Shown piece after piece: positions 52,270 to 64,000 of a stretch of 64,000 bases of DNA. The translations under genes were made by a program, and so were the position numbers. Every line of letters begins with the position of its first letter. Positions within the stretch are counted from its first letter, which is position 1. The stretch comes from Streptomyces sp. MH60. Lineage in GTDB: Bacteria > Actinomycetota > Actinomycetes > Streptomycetales > Streptomycetaceae. The notes under the pieces were generated by a model. It was not told the DNA's origin, searched no databases, and saw nothing but the letters and a program-made list of their open reading frames with translations. Location of the stretch: assembly GCF_002939385.1 (NCBI RefSeq), contig NZ_MULI01000033.1, positions 1 through 64,000 on the forward strand, given 5' to 3'.

Positions 52270-53391
52270 ATGCACGTCACGCATCTGTCGCTGGCCGACT
52301 TCCGTTCGTACGCCCGGGTCGAGGTGCCCCTGGACCCGGGCGTCACCGCTTTCGTCGGCCCGAACGGGCAGGGCAAGACCAACCTGGTCGAGGCGGTCGG
52401 CTACCTGGCCACCCTCGGCAGCCACCGGGTCTCCTCCGACGCCCCCCTGGTGCGCATGGGCGCCGAGCGGGCCGTGATCCGCGCCCAGGTCCGGCAGGGC
52501 GAGCGGCAGCAGCTGATCGAGCTGGAGCTGAACCCGGGCAGGGCCAACCGCGCCCGTATCAACCGGTCCTCGCAGGTCAGACCGCGTGACGTGCTCGGCA
52601 TCGTGCGCACCGTGCTGTTCGCGCCGGAGGACCTCGCGCTGGTCAAGGGCGACCCCGGTGAGCGGCGCCGTTTCCTGGACGAGCTGATCACCGCACGCTC
52701 CCCGCGGATGGCGGGGGTGCGCTCCGACTACGACCGGGTCCTCAAGCAGCGCAACACCCTGCTGAAGTCGGCCGCGCTCGCCCGCCGGCACGGCGGCCGC
52801 ACGATGGACCTGTCCACGCTCGACGTCTGGGACCAGCACCTCGCGCGCGCGGGCGCCGAGCTGCTCGCCCAGCGGCTGGACCTGATCGCGGCCGTGCAGC
52901 CGCTGGCCGACAAGGCGTACGAGCAGCTGGCCCCGGGCGGTGGGCCCGTCGCCCTGGAGTACAAGCCGTCGGCGCCCGGTGAGGCGCACACGCGTGAGGA
53001 CCTGTACGAGCAGCTGATGGCGGCGCTCGCCGAGGCGCGCAAGCAGGAGATCGAGCGGGGCGTCACGCTGGTCGGTCCGCACCGGGACGACCTGCTGCTC
53101 AAGCTCGGCTCGCTGCCCGCCAAGGGCTACGCCTCCCACGGCGAGTCGTGGTCGTACGCGCTGGCGCTGCGGCTGGCGTCGTTCGACCTGTTGCGGGCGG
53201 AGGGCAACGAGCCGGTGCTGGTGCTGGACGACGTCTTCGCCGAGCTGGACGCGCGGCGCCGGGAGCGGCTGGCCGAGCTGGTCGCGCCCGGGGAGCAGGT
53301 GCTGGTGACGGCCGCGGTCGACGACGACGTACCGCATGTGCTGGCGGGGGCGCGGTTCACGGTGGCGGAGGGGACGGTGGAGCGCGTATGA
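52270..53391 (+). CDS. recF: DNA replication and repair protein RecF
   Basis: SMC-like ATPase that helps load RecA at gaps, 373 residues. Walker [10 protein letters not shown] at about 30-38, ABC signature [14 protein letters not shown] near 290, Walker [14 protein letters not shown] near 315. The start [14 protein letters not shown] is typical. ATG at 52270 after GGGGAGGTCGGCG; overlaps the next gene by four bases (ATGA). Confidence 0.96.
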   Translation: MHVTHLSLADFRSYARVEVPLDPGVTAFVGPNGQGKTNLVEAVGYLATLGSHRVSSDAPLVRMGAERAVIRAQVRQGERQQLIELELNPGRANRARINRSSQVRPRDVLGIVRTVLFAPEDLALVKGDPGERRRFLDELITARSPRMAGVRSDYDRVLKQRNTLLKSAALARRHGGRTMDLSTLDVWDQHLARAGAELLAQRLDLIAAVQPLADKAYEQLAPGGGPVALEYKPSAPGEAHTREDLYEQLMAALAEARKQEIERGVTLVGPHRDDLLLKLGSLPAKGYASHGESWSYALALRLASFDLLRAEGNEPVLVLDDVFAELDARRRERLAELVAPGEQVLVTAAVDDDVPHVLAGARFTVAEGTVERV

Positions 53392-53963
53392 GCGCCGACG
53401 AGCCGGCCCCCGGTCCTCCCGGCGACCCCGGGAAAGCCCCCGGGAAAGGCGGCCAGGAGCCGTCCGGCGTCGACCTCGCGCGCGTGGCGCTCAGGGCGGC
53501 GCGGGAAGCGGCACGCGCGCGTGGGGACGCGGCCCAGCAGAAGAAGCAGGCGCGTCGCGGGGGTCTGCGCTCCGGGGCGCGGGCCGACGGCCGTGACCCC
53601 ATGGCGCTGGGTTCCGCGATCAACCGGCTGATCACCGAGCGCGGCTGGGAGACACCGGCCGCGGTGGGCGGGGTGATGGGCCGCTGGCCGCAGATCGTCG
53701 GTGAGGACGTGGCGAAGCACTGTGAGCCGGAGCGGTACGACGAGGACGAGCGGGTGCTGGTCGTGCGCTGCGACTCGACGGCGTGGGCGACGAACCTGCG
53801 GCTGCTCGCGCCGACGCTGGTGGCCCGGCTCAACGAGGACCTGGGGCACGGGTCGGTGCGGATGATCAAGGTTCTCGGACCCGGTGGTCCGGGCGGTCCG
53901 GGCCGGCGCTACGGGCCATTGCGGGCGCCCGGCAGCCAGGGCCCGGGCGACACCTACGGGTGA
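53388..53963 (+). CDS. DUF721/DciA-like protein, possible helicase loader
   Basis: A 191-residue protein: basic low-complexity N-terminus (1-65), then a KH-like DUF721 domain (about 75-165: [69 protein letters not shown]), then a Gly/Pro tail. DUF721 is the DciA family, the ancestral loader/operator of the replicative helicase in bacteria without DnaC or DnaI. Translationally coupled to recF and upstream of gyrB, as in mycobacteria (Rv0004 position). A direct role with the DnaB at 11470-12945 is inference from the family. Confidence 0.85.
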   Translation: MSADEPAPGPPGDPGKAPGKGGQEPSGVDLARVALRAAREAARARGDAAQQKKQARRGGLRSGARADGRDPMALGSAINRLITERGWETPAAVGGVMGRWPQIVGEDVAKHCEPERYDEDERVLVVRCDSTAWATNLRLLAPTLVARLNEDLGHGSVRMIKVLGPGGPGGPGRRYGPLRAPGSQGPGDTYG

Positions 53964-54249
53964 TCTGCGGGCGGTCTGGCACCCCGTCAGAGATGCGTGA
54001 TGTACCTCACAAAAATGAGCGCCGCCGGTCGGAGTGAACCGTCGGGGCGCGCTGCGCCGTACCCCCGTGCGGGGCCTCGGAGCGGGATCTGACTCCCAAG
54101 TAGCAAAGGGTTGACGCCTCGAAGCGCTGGGTGCCGTTGTGAGCCTCTTGAGGCCCCCATCCGCATATCGGGAGTCGGACGAGCAGCGTTCAGGGCGGCA
54201 CATGCGGACTCAGGTACCGGCAAACCCCCATCAGTGTCAGTGGTACCGG

Positions 54250-54255
54250 TAGAAT
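54250..54255 (+). promoter_or_regulatory. Possible -10 element for gyrB
   Basis: TAGAAT in the 434-bp gap before gyrB, preceded by two GGTACCGG copies (54213-54220 and 54242-54249). No good -35 is seen at 17-18 bp. I find no gene in the rest of 53964-54397. Confidence 0.3.
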
Positions 54256-54298
54256 GAGAGAGAATCCCGCCCCGACTGTGGGGACCGTCCGGGACTAG

Positions 54299-56458
<2,160 letters not shown>

Positions 56459-56500
56459 GTCGGTCTCAGCTGACCGCACCAGGAAGGACCTTCACCAGCA

Positions 56501-59095
<2,595 letters not shown>

Positions 59096-59113
59096 CACGA
59101 GGAGAGAGTCATC

Positions 59114-59839
59114 GTGAGCGGAGCCACGGGCGCCGGATCGGCCGGTACCCCCACGGGTACGGAAACGGGCGGCGGCGGCCGTGGCTCCGCCGCGCGTGCG
59201 ACGGATTCGCACACGACTCAACTGCGCAAGATCGACGACGGAGCGACCGACTCGCACTCGGGGAGCTCGTCCACAACGCATGGATCCCAGGGGGGAACTG
59301 TGACGGACACCCGAGGCCAGCAGACTCAGCAGGCTGCCTCGCCGCTGCCGGGAGAACGGCAGCCCCAGCAGCCCGGCGGGCCCTACCACCCGCCGCAGGC
59401 CTACCAGACCCACGGCGGCAACACGGCGGCCGTGCGCCGCCCGCGCACCGGCGCACGCACCACGCCCCGGGTGCGCAAGGCGCGCCTGCGCGTGTCGAAG
59501 GCCGACCCGTGGTCGGTGATGAAGGTCAGCTTCCTGCTCTCCATCGCGCTCGGCATCTGCACCATCGTCGCGTCCGCCGTGCTGTGGATGGTCATGGACG
59601 CCATGGGCGTCTTCTCGACGGTCGGCGGCACGATCGCCGAGGCCACCGGGTCCAACGAGTCCAACGGCTTCGACCTGCAGTCCTTCCTGTCGCTGCCCAA
59701 CGTGCTGATGTTCGCGACGGTCATCGCGGTCATCGACGTCGTCCTCGCGACGGCCCTCGCCACCCTCGGCGCGTTCATCTACAACCTGTCCGCCGGCTTC
59801 GTCGGCGGCGTGGAGCTGACGCTCGCCGAGGACGAGTGA
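59114..59839 (+). CDS. DUF3566 membrane protein downstream of gyrA
   Basis: A 241-residue protein. The first 120 residues are a disordered Gly/Ser/Thr/Pro/Gln-rich segment; the C-terminal DUF3566 domain (about 125-240) has two transmembrane segments (VMKVSFLLSIALGICTIVASAVLWMVM at 137-163 and FATVIAVIDVVLATALATLGAFIYNL at 197-222) and ends GGVELTLAEDE, a typical signature. The family occupies the gene after gyrA across actinobacteria (Rv0007 in M. tuberculosis); function unknown. GTG start at 59114 with AGGAGAG upstream, 18 bp after gyrA, so likely in the gyrase operon. Confidence 0.85.
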   Translation: MSGATGAGSAGTPTGTETGGGGRGSAARATDSHTTQLRKIDDGATDSHSGSSSTTHGSQGGTVTDTRGQQTQQAASPLPGERQPQQPGGPYHPPQAYQTHGGNTAAVRRPRTGARTTPRVRKARLRVSKADPWSVMKVSFLLSIALGICTIVASAVLWMVMDAMGVFSTVGGTIAEATGSNESNGFDLQSFLSLPNVLMFATVIAVIDVVLATALATLGAFIYNLSAGFVGGVELTLAEDE

Positions 59840-59881
59840 TCCGGGAGCCGACCGTGCTCGTCGGCCGCGCGACAACCGATT

Positions 59882-59910
59882 TTGGGACTGCCCGCCTCGT
59901 GCGCTAATCT
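59882..59910 (+). promoter_or_regulatory. Candidate tRNA-Ile promoter
   Basis: TTGGGA, 17 bp, TAATCT, 41 bp before the mature tRNA 5' end. Confidence 0.5.
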
Positions 59911-59950
59911 TCAGGGGTCAGCGCGCGGGACATACACCGCAGAGCGCGGC

Positions 59951-60024
59951 GGGGCTATAGCTCAGTTGGTTAGAGCGCATCCCTGATAAGGATGAGGCCA
60001 CAGGTTCAAATCCTGTTAGCCCCA
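59951..60024 (+). tRNA. tRNA-Ile (anticodon GAU)
   Basis: A 74-nt cloverleaf: acceptor GGGGCTA/TAGCCCC with discriminator A, D arm GCTC/GAGC, anticodon stem CATCC/GGATG with loop CTGATAA (anticodon GAT), T arm ACAGG-TTCAAAT-CCTGT. CCA is not encoded and must be added by the Cca enzyme at 28155-29600. It reads isoleucine AUC/AUU. Position after gyrA-DUF3566 is conserved in actinobacteria. Confidence 0.98.
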
Positions 60025-60030
60025 CAGCAT

Positions 60031-60064
60031 GAAGACCCCCAGCCGGATCCGGTTGGGGGTCTTC
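60031..60064 (+). terminator. Terminator after tRNA-Ile
   Basis: GAAGACCCCC/GGGGGTCTTC 10-bp stem extended inward by further pairs, starting 6 bp after the tRNA. Confidence 0.85.
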
Positions 60065-60094
60065 GCGTGTGCCGCGGTGGGGCGGGAGAGCTCA

Positions 60095-60140
60095 GAAAAA
60101 GACCCGACCGCTGGCGACGGGGGATGCGCCAGCGGTCGGG
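60095..60140 (-). terminator. U-run terminator of the WD40 gene
   Basis: A 14-bp perfect stem (CCCGACCGCTGGCG/CGCCAGCGGTCGGG, 60103-60140) with a 10-nt loop, followed on the minus strand by TCTTTTTC. A textbook intrinsic terminator 95 bp after the WD40 gene stop. The gap 60141-60234 shows nothing else. Confidence 0.9.
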
Positions 60141-60234
60141 CTGTGGCCAAGGCTAACAAGGCCGGGTGTCCGGTGGGTGCCGACTGGTCGGTCGGGTGCC
60201 GGAGATGTGACAGGGATCACGCAGGCGGGTGGCT

Positions 60235-63200
60235 TCACCGGTCGCACGGTGGTTCGTAGTCCAGGCGCGGCAGGTACTCGTGCCACTTCTCCTCGGTCAG
60301 CACCCCCCGGGTGGCCGAGCAGATGCGGTCGATGGCGTCGTCCACGCCCAGGCTCCACAGCCGGACGGTGTCCGTGCCGCTGGAGACCCCGAGCATGTGG
60401 TGCCCGGGGCTGAAGGACAGGAAGTTGCCCGTCTTGGCGTTGGGGCTCATCGCCTGGCCGATGGGGGCGGCCTCGGCGGGGTCGGTGACGCTCCAGAGCC
60501 GGACCGTGTTGTCGTTGGCGCCGCTGGCCAGGGTGGAGCCGTCCCGGCTGAACGTCAGCGACACCACCGAGTCGGTGTGCCCGGCGAGCGTGGTCTCGGC
60601 CCCGGACGCCTCGCCCGGCCCGGTGGCGTCCCAGAGGCGGACCGTGCCGTCGTCGCTGCCGCTGGCCAGGGTGCGGCCGTCGGGACTGTAGGCGAGGACG
60701 TTGACGGGTCCGAGGTGCCCGGTACGGGCCGCACCGAGGCGGGTGGTGTGCGCGGGGTCGGTGACGTCCCAGAGGCGTACGGCGTCGTCCGCGCCGCCGC
60801 TGGCGAGGGTGCGGCCGTCCGGGCTGAACGCGAGCGTGTTGACGTATCCCGTGTGGCCGGCGAGCGGCTTGCCCAGACGGCGGGGGTGGGACGGATCCTC
60901 GGCGTTCCACAACTGGATGGAGCGGTCGTCGTGGGCCGTGGCCAGGGTGCGGCCGTCGGGGCTGAACGCCAGCGTGTCGGGGCCCGCGTACCGGGTGCGC
61001 AGCGCCACCGGCGGTCCGTGGGCCTTGGGCCGGGCCGGGTCCGTGACGTCCCACAACTGCAGCGCGCGGCCCCCCACGAGCACCGCGAGCGTCTTGCCGT
61101 CCGGGGAGAACACCAGTGACCGTATGTCCCCCTCCCCGGGCTTGAAGGGCGCGCTCAGCGACACGGGCCGGGCGGGGTCCGTGACGTCCCACAGCCGGAC
61201 CCGGCCGTCGCGGGCCGCCGTGGCCAGTGCCCGCCCGTCCGGACGGAAGGCTCCGATACGGCCGATCATGTCCGAGGTCGGCAGCGACCACAGGCGGACC
61301 TTGCTGTCACCGCTGCCGGTGGCGAGGGTGTGGCCGTCGGGGCTGAAGCCGAGGGCGTACATCTCACCGCTGCCGCCGGCGAGGGGGACGCCGACCTGCG
61401 AGGGGTAGGCCGGGTCGCTGACGTTCCACAGGATCGCCGTACTGTCCGCGCTGCTCGTGGCGAGGGTGTCGCCGTCGGGGCTGAACGCCACCGCCCAGAC
61501 GGGCCCGCTGTGACCGGTGAGCGGTGCGCCGACGGACTTCGCCCCGGCGGGATCGGTGACGTCCCACAGTCGTACGGTGTCGTCCGCGCTGCCGCTGGCG
61601 AGGGTGCGGCCGTCGGGGCTGAAGGCCACGGAGTGCACCAGGCCGCTGTGGCCGGCCAGCGGTGCGCCGACGGGCTCGGGGCGGCGCGGGTCGGCCACGT
61701 CCCACAGCCGGACCTTCTCGTCGTCGCCGCCGGCCGCGAGCGTGTGTCCGTCGGGGCTGAACGCCACCGAGCGCACCGCCGCGGTGGGGCCGCTCAGGGT
61801 GTCGAGCGCCTCGGGGCGGCGCGGGTCGGCGACGTTCCACAGGCGGACCGTGTGGTCGTCGTGGGCGGAGGCCAGGGTGTGGCCGTCCGGGCTGAAGGCG
61901 AGCAGGTAGACGGTGCCGCCGTGGCCGGTCAGGGGGGCGCCGAGCGGGCGCGGACGGCGCGGGTCCCGCACGTCCCACAGCCGGATCGTGCCGTCGTCCG
62001 AGGCGCTGGCCAGGGTGCGGCCGTCCGGGCTGAAGACCGCGGTGCTCACCCAGCTGGTGTGTCCGGTGAGGGGCTTTCCCAGCTGCTTCGGACGGCCGGG
62101 GTCCGAGACGTCCCAGAGCCGGACCGTCCGGTCGTAGCTGGCCGTCGCCAGGGTCCGCCCGTCGGGGCTGAACGAGGTGAGGTAGACGGCGCCCGTGTGC
62201 CCGAGGACCGGGGTGGCCAGGGGCGCGTTCACGATCGAGATCAGCCGGTTCCTGACGTTCTCGTCGTCCGGCCGCAGGCGGTGCGCCGCCAGGTCGAGCT
62301 GGGCCGACAGGGACGGGTCCGTGTCCTCGACCCGGTCCGCTTCGGCGACCACCTGCTCGAACACGGCGTCGTTGCGCTGCTGCCAGGCGAGCACCGCCGA
62401 ACCGACGGCCACCAGCGCCAGGACGACCAGCGCGGACACCGCGGCACGCCTGATCATGACGGTGCGTCTGCGCAGCCGGTCCGCGGCGGCCAGGAACTCC
62501 ACCGCGCTGCGGGTCAGGAAGGTGTCGCCGGCCGCCTTCGCCCAGCCGCCGGCCTGCGCCAGCCGGGAGCCCCGGTAGAGCAGCGCGCTGTCGCGGTCCG
62601 ACTCCTCCCAGGCCAGGCCGTCCTCCTCCAGCCGCTGGCGCAGCAGGTTTCCGGCGCGGTCCTCGTCGATCCAGTCGCGCAGCCGGGGCCAGGCGTGCAG
62701 CAGCGCCTCGTGGGTGATCTCCACGGTGTCCGAGTCGAGTGTCACCAGCCGGGCCCGTACCAGCGCCTCCAGTGACTCCTCGGTCTTGTCGGGGTCCACC
62801 GACTCCTCGGCCAGCCGGCGCCGCGTGCTGCGCCTGCGGGTGGCCTGGGTGTCCTCGCTCAGCCGGACCAGCCTGAGCAGCAGCAGCCGTGCGGCCGTGC
62901 GGGCCGCCGGGTCCAGACCGGACCAGGCCCGCTCGGCGGTCGCGGCCACCGCGCCCTGGATGCCGCCGGCCGCGCGGTATCCGGCCAGGGTCAGCCGGCC
63001 CGCCTTGCGCCGCTGCCAGGTCGCGAGCAGGGCGTGGGAGAGGAGCGGCAGCACGCCCGCGTCGTGTGCCCCGCGCGGGCTGTCGGTGCTCACCTCGCGG
63101 ATGATCAGCTCGGCCAGCCCCGGTTCGAGCTCCATGCCGACGGCCCTGGCGGGAGCGGTCACCGCCTCGCGCAGTTCCGCGGTGGTCAGCGGCCCGAGCA

Positions 63201-64000
63201 CCATGTGCCGGTGCTGCAGCGCGTCGGCCAGCTCGGGGTACCGCAGGCACCGGTCGTAGAAGTCGGCGCGTACGCCCAGGGTCACCAGCACCGGTGGCGG
63301 GTCCCCGTCGGCGCCGGGCGTGCAGGCGGCCTGGAGCAGCCGGATGAACACGCGCCGGTCCGCCTCGTCGGCGCAGAGGGTGAAGAGTTCCTCGAACTGG
63401 TCCACGATGACGACCGGACGGGCGCTCTCCGGGGCATCCGGGAGTGCCCGGGTGTCCCGGCTGTGCTGGTCGTTCAGGTTGTTTTGGTCGTCGCGGCCGT
63501 CCGGGACATCTCGACTGTCCGGGTTTGTCGGGCTCGCCTGTCCTTCGGGGCCGTCCATGCCGTCCCGACCGCCCGGATCTGCCGGGTCAAGCGGGCCTGC
63601 CTCGCCTGCCTCGCCTGCCTGGCCCCCCAGGTCTGCCTGGCCGTCCTGGCCTCCCTGGTCCGCCTGGCCCGCCTGCCCTGCCGGGCTGCCCCGGCTGCCC
63701 CGGCTGCCCCGGTGTCCTTCCGGCCCGTCCGTCCTGTCCGGCCCGTCCCTTCCCCCCGGTCCGGGTGGGCCTTCCGTGGTGGCCGCCCAGGCCGCGACGG
63801 CTGCCCTCGCCGCGTCCTCCGCCCGTGGGTCGCCCGTGGGGTGGGTCTCGAGGGAGCCCGGGGCCGCCGTCTCCTGGGCCGCCGCTTCCCTTATGGCACC
63901 GACGACCGGCGCGAACTGCGGTATCAGGCGGGTCAGCTCGCCGAGCGGATCGGCCCCCGGCACGAGTTGGAGCACCCGCCTGGGCGGACCGTCACAGGCG
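60235..64000 (-). CDS. STAND-type NTPase with 14 WD40 repeats (5' end outside window)
   Basis: A protein of at least 1,254 residues, open past the right edge (reading CDGPPRRVLQLVPGADP at the boundary), so the true start and probably the Walker A loop are missing. Visible order: part of an nSTAND1-like NTPase with Walker B VVIVDQFEELFTL; a winged-helix/ARM-like region (LRDWIDEDRAGNLLRQRL); one transmembrane segment (encoded near 62390-62455, ALVVLALVAVGSAVLAW); and fourteen WD40 repeats (60245-62205; FSPDGRTLASG...VRLWDVTDP), enough for two seven-blade propellers. A collagen-like Gly-X-X tract (63430-63780) interrupts the NTPase before Walker B. STAND proteins act as signalling switches; this one probably senses something at the membrane. 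Confidence 0.85.
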   Translation of the reverse strand, partial: ACDGPPRRVLQLVPGADPLGELTRLIPQFAPVVGAIREAAAQETAAPGSLETHPTGDPRAEDAARAAVAAWAATTEGPPGPGGRDGPDRTDGPEGHRGSRGSRGSPAGQAGQADQGGQDGQADLGGQAGEAGEAGPLDPADPGGRDGMDGPEGQASPTNPDSRDVPDGRDDQNNLNDQHSRDTRALPDAPESARPVVIVDQFEELFTLCADEADRRVFIRLLQAACTPGADGDPPPVLVTLGVRADFYDRCLRYPELADALQHRHMVLGPLTTAELREAVTAPARAVGMELEPGLAELIIREVSTDSPRGAHDAGVLPLLSHALLATWQRRKAGRLTLAGYRAAGGIQGAVAATAERAWSGLDPAARTAARLLLLRLVRLSEDTQATRRRSTRRRLAEESVDPDKTEESLEALVRARLVTLDSDTVEITHEALLHAWPRLRDWIDEDRAGNLLRQRLEEDGLAWEESDRDSALLYRGSRLAQAGGWAKAAGDTFLTRSAVEFLAAADRLRRRTVMIRRAAVSALVVLALVAVGSAVLAWQQRNDAVFEQVVAEADRVEDTDPSLSAQLDLAAHRLRPDDENVRNRLISIVNAPLATPVLGHTGAVYLTSFSPDGRTLATASYDRTVRLWDVSDPGRPKQLGKPLTGHTSWVSTAVFSPDGRTLASASDDGTIRLWDVRDPRRPRPLGAPLTGHGGTVYLLAFSPDGHTLASAHDDHTVRLWNVADPRRPEALDTLSGPTAAVRSVAFSPDGHTLAAGGDDEKVRLWDVADPRRPEPVGAPLAGHSGLVHSVAFSPDGRTLASGSADDTVRLWDVTDPAGAKSVGAPLTGHSGPVWAVAFSPDGDTLATSSADSTAILWNVSDPAYPSQVGVPLAGGSGEMYALGFSPDGHTLATGSGDSKVRLWSLPTSDMIGRIGAFRPDGRALATAARDGRVRLWDVTDPARPVSLSAPFKPGEGDIRSLVFSPDGKTLAVLVGGRALQLWDVTDPARPKAHGPPVALRTRYAGPDTLAFSPDGRTLATAHDDRSIQLWNAEDPSHPRRLGKPLAGHTGYVNTLAFSPDGRTLASGGADDAVRLWDVTDPAHTTRLGAARTGHLGPVNVLAYSPDGRTLASGSDDGTVRLWDATGPGEASGAETTLAGHTDSVVSLTFSRDGSTLASGANDNTVRLWSVTDPAEAAPIGQAMSPNAKTGNFLSFSPGHHMLGVSSGTDTVRLWSLGVDDAIDRICSATRGVLTEEKWHEYLPRLDYEPPCDR
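63596..63715. repeat. Nine-bp tandem repeats encoding a collagen-like tract
   Basis: Short 9-bp units recur, such as three copies of a GGCTGCCCC type near 63684-63711 and CTGCCTCGC copies near 63596-63620. They encode RGS- or EAG-like Gly triplets in the WD40 gene. Such repeats are prone to length change. Confidence 0.7.

Overview
This window is the chromosomal replication-origin region of a Streptomyces (or very close streptomycete). The DNA is very GC-rich. Gene order matches my recollection of the S. coelicolor SCO39xx-SCO387x region read in reverse: ssgA/ssgR, dnaB, rpsF-ssb-rpsR-rplI, femX, sigM-trxBA, parAB, the rpmH-rnpA-yidC operon, dnaA-oriC-dnaN, gnd, recF, gyrB and gyrA. There is no sign of an integrated phage, IS element or CRISPR array. 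The window is a conserved core region.

Layout. 0.1-11.4 kb: the sporulation activator ssgA and its IclR regulator ssgR, a cupin, a 4-TM protein, a low-molecular-weight tyrosine phosphatase overlapping a cystathionine gamma-lyase family gene, a LysR regulator, a Nudix hydrolase, two GNAT acetyltransferases, a GlcG/HbpS-type protein, a divergent MFS/MarR pair and a serine hydrolase. 11.5-16.9 kb: replicative helicase dnaB, a MATE exporter and the rpsF-ssb-rpsR-rplI operon. 17-29.6 kb: cell-envelope genes (FemX-like transferase, alanine-racemase-like protein, GT87 glycosyltransferase, class A PBP), a PadR regulator with inositol-phosphate synthase, an MFS protein, a lipid/membrane-anchored protein and the CCA-adding enzyme. 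29.8-39.7 kb: a co-directional run of DUF6049 protein, murJ, pseudokinase, sigM, anti-sigma factor, trxB and trxA. 39.8-46.8 kb: parB-parA-rsmG and the jag-yidC-yidD-rnpA-rpmH operon on the minus strand. 47.1-59.8 kb: dnaA, oriC, dnaN, gnd, recF, a DciA-like gene, gyrB, gyrA and a DUF3566 membrane protein on the plus strand. 59.9-64 kb: tRNA-Ile(GAU) and a large STAND-NTPase/WD40 protein running off the right end.

How it works together. DnaA opens oriC (many DnaA boxes at 49.3-49.85 kb). DnaB, possibly assisted by the DciA-like DUF721 protein, DnaN, SSB, RecF and gyrase carry out replication. ParB binds twelve perfect or near-perfect parS sites (GTTTCACGTGAAAC) scattered over 5.6-43.1 kb, and ParA segregates the origin. 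SsgA, the PBP, FemX, MurJ and YidC link this region to hyphal growth and cell-wall assembly.

The most interesting signals are: the parS constellation and its two ways of being accommodated (in-frame VSRET inside genes, or as the core of long terminator-like palindromes between genes); DnaA-box clusters outside oriC, upstream of dnaB and in the parA leader; the MurJ/pseudokinase gene pair that corresponds to the two halves of mycobacterial MviN; an exact SigR-type promoter before trxB; an array of AATTGC motifs at 32-33 bp spacing between the MFS and MarR genes; and a STAND/WD40 protein with a collagen-like insertion in its NTPase domain. I found no clearly undescribed system. Functional calls rest on reading translated motifs, without any database search.
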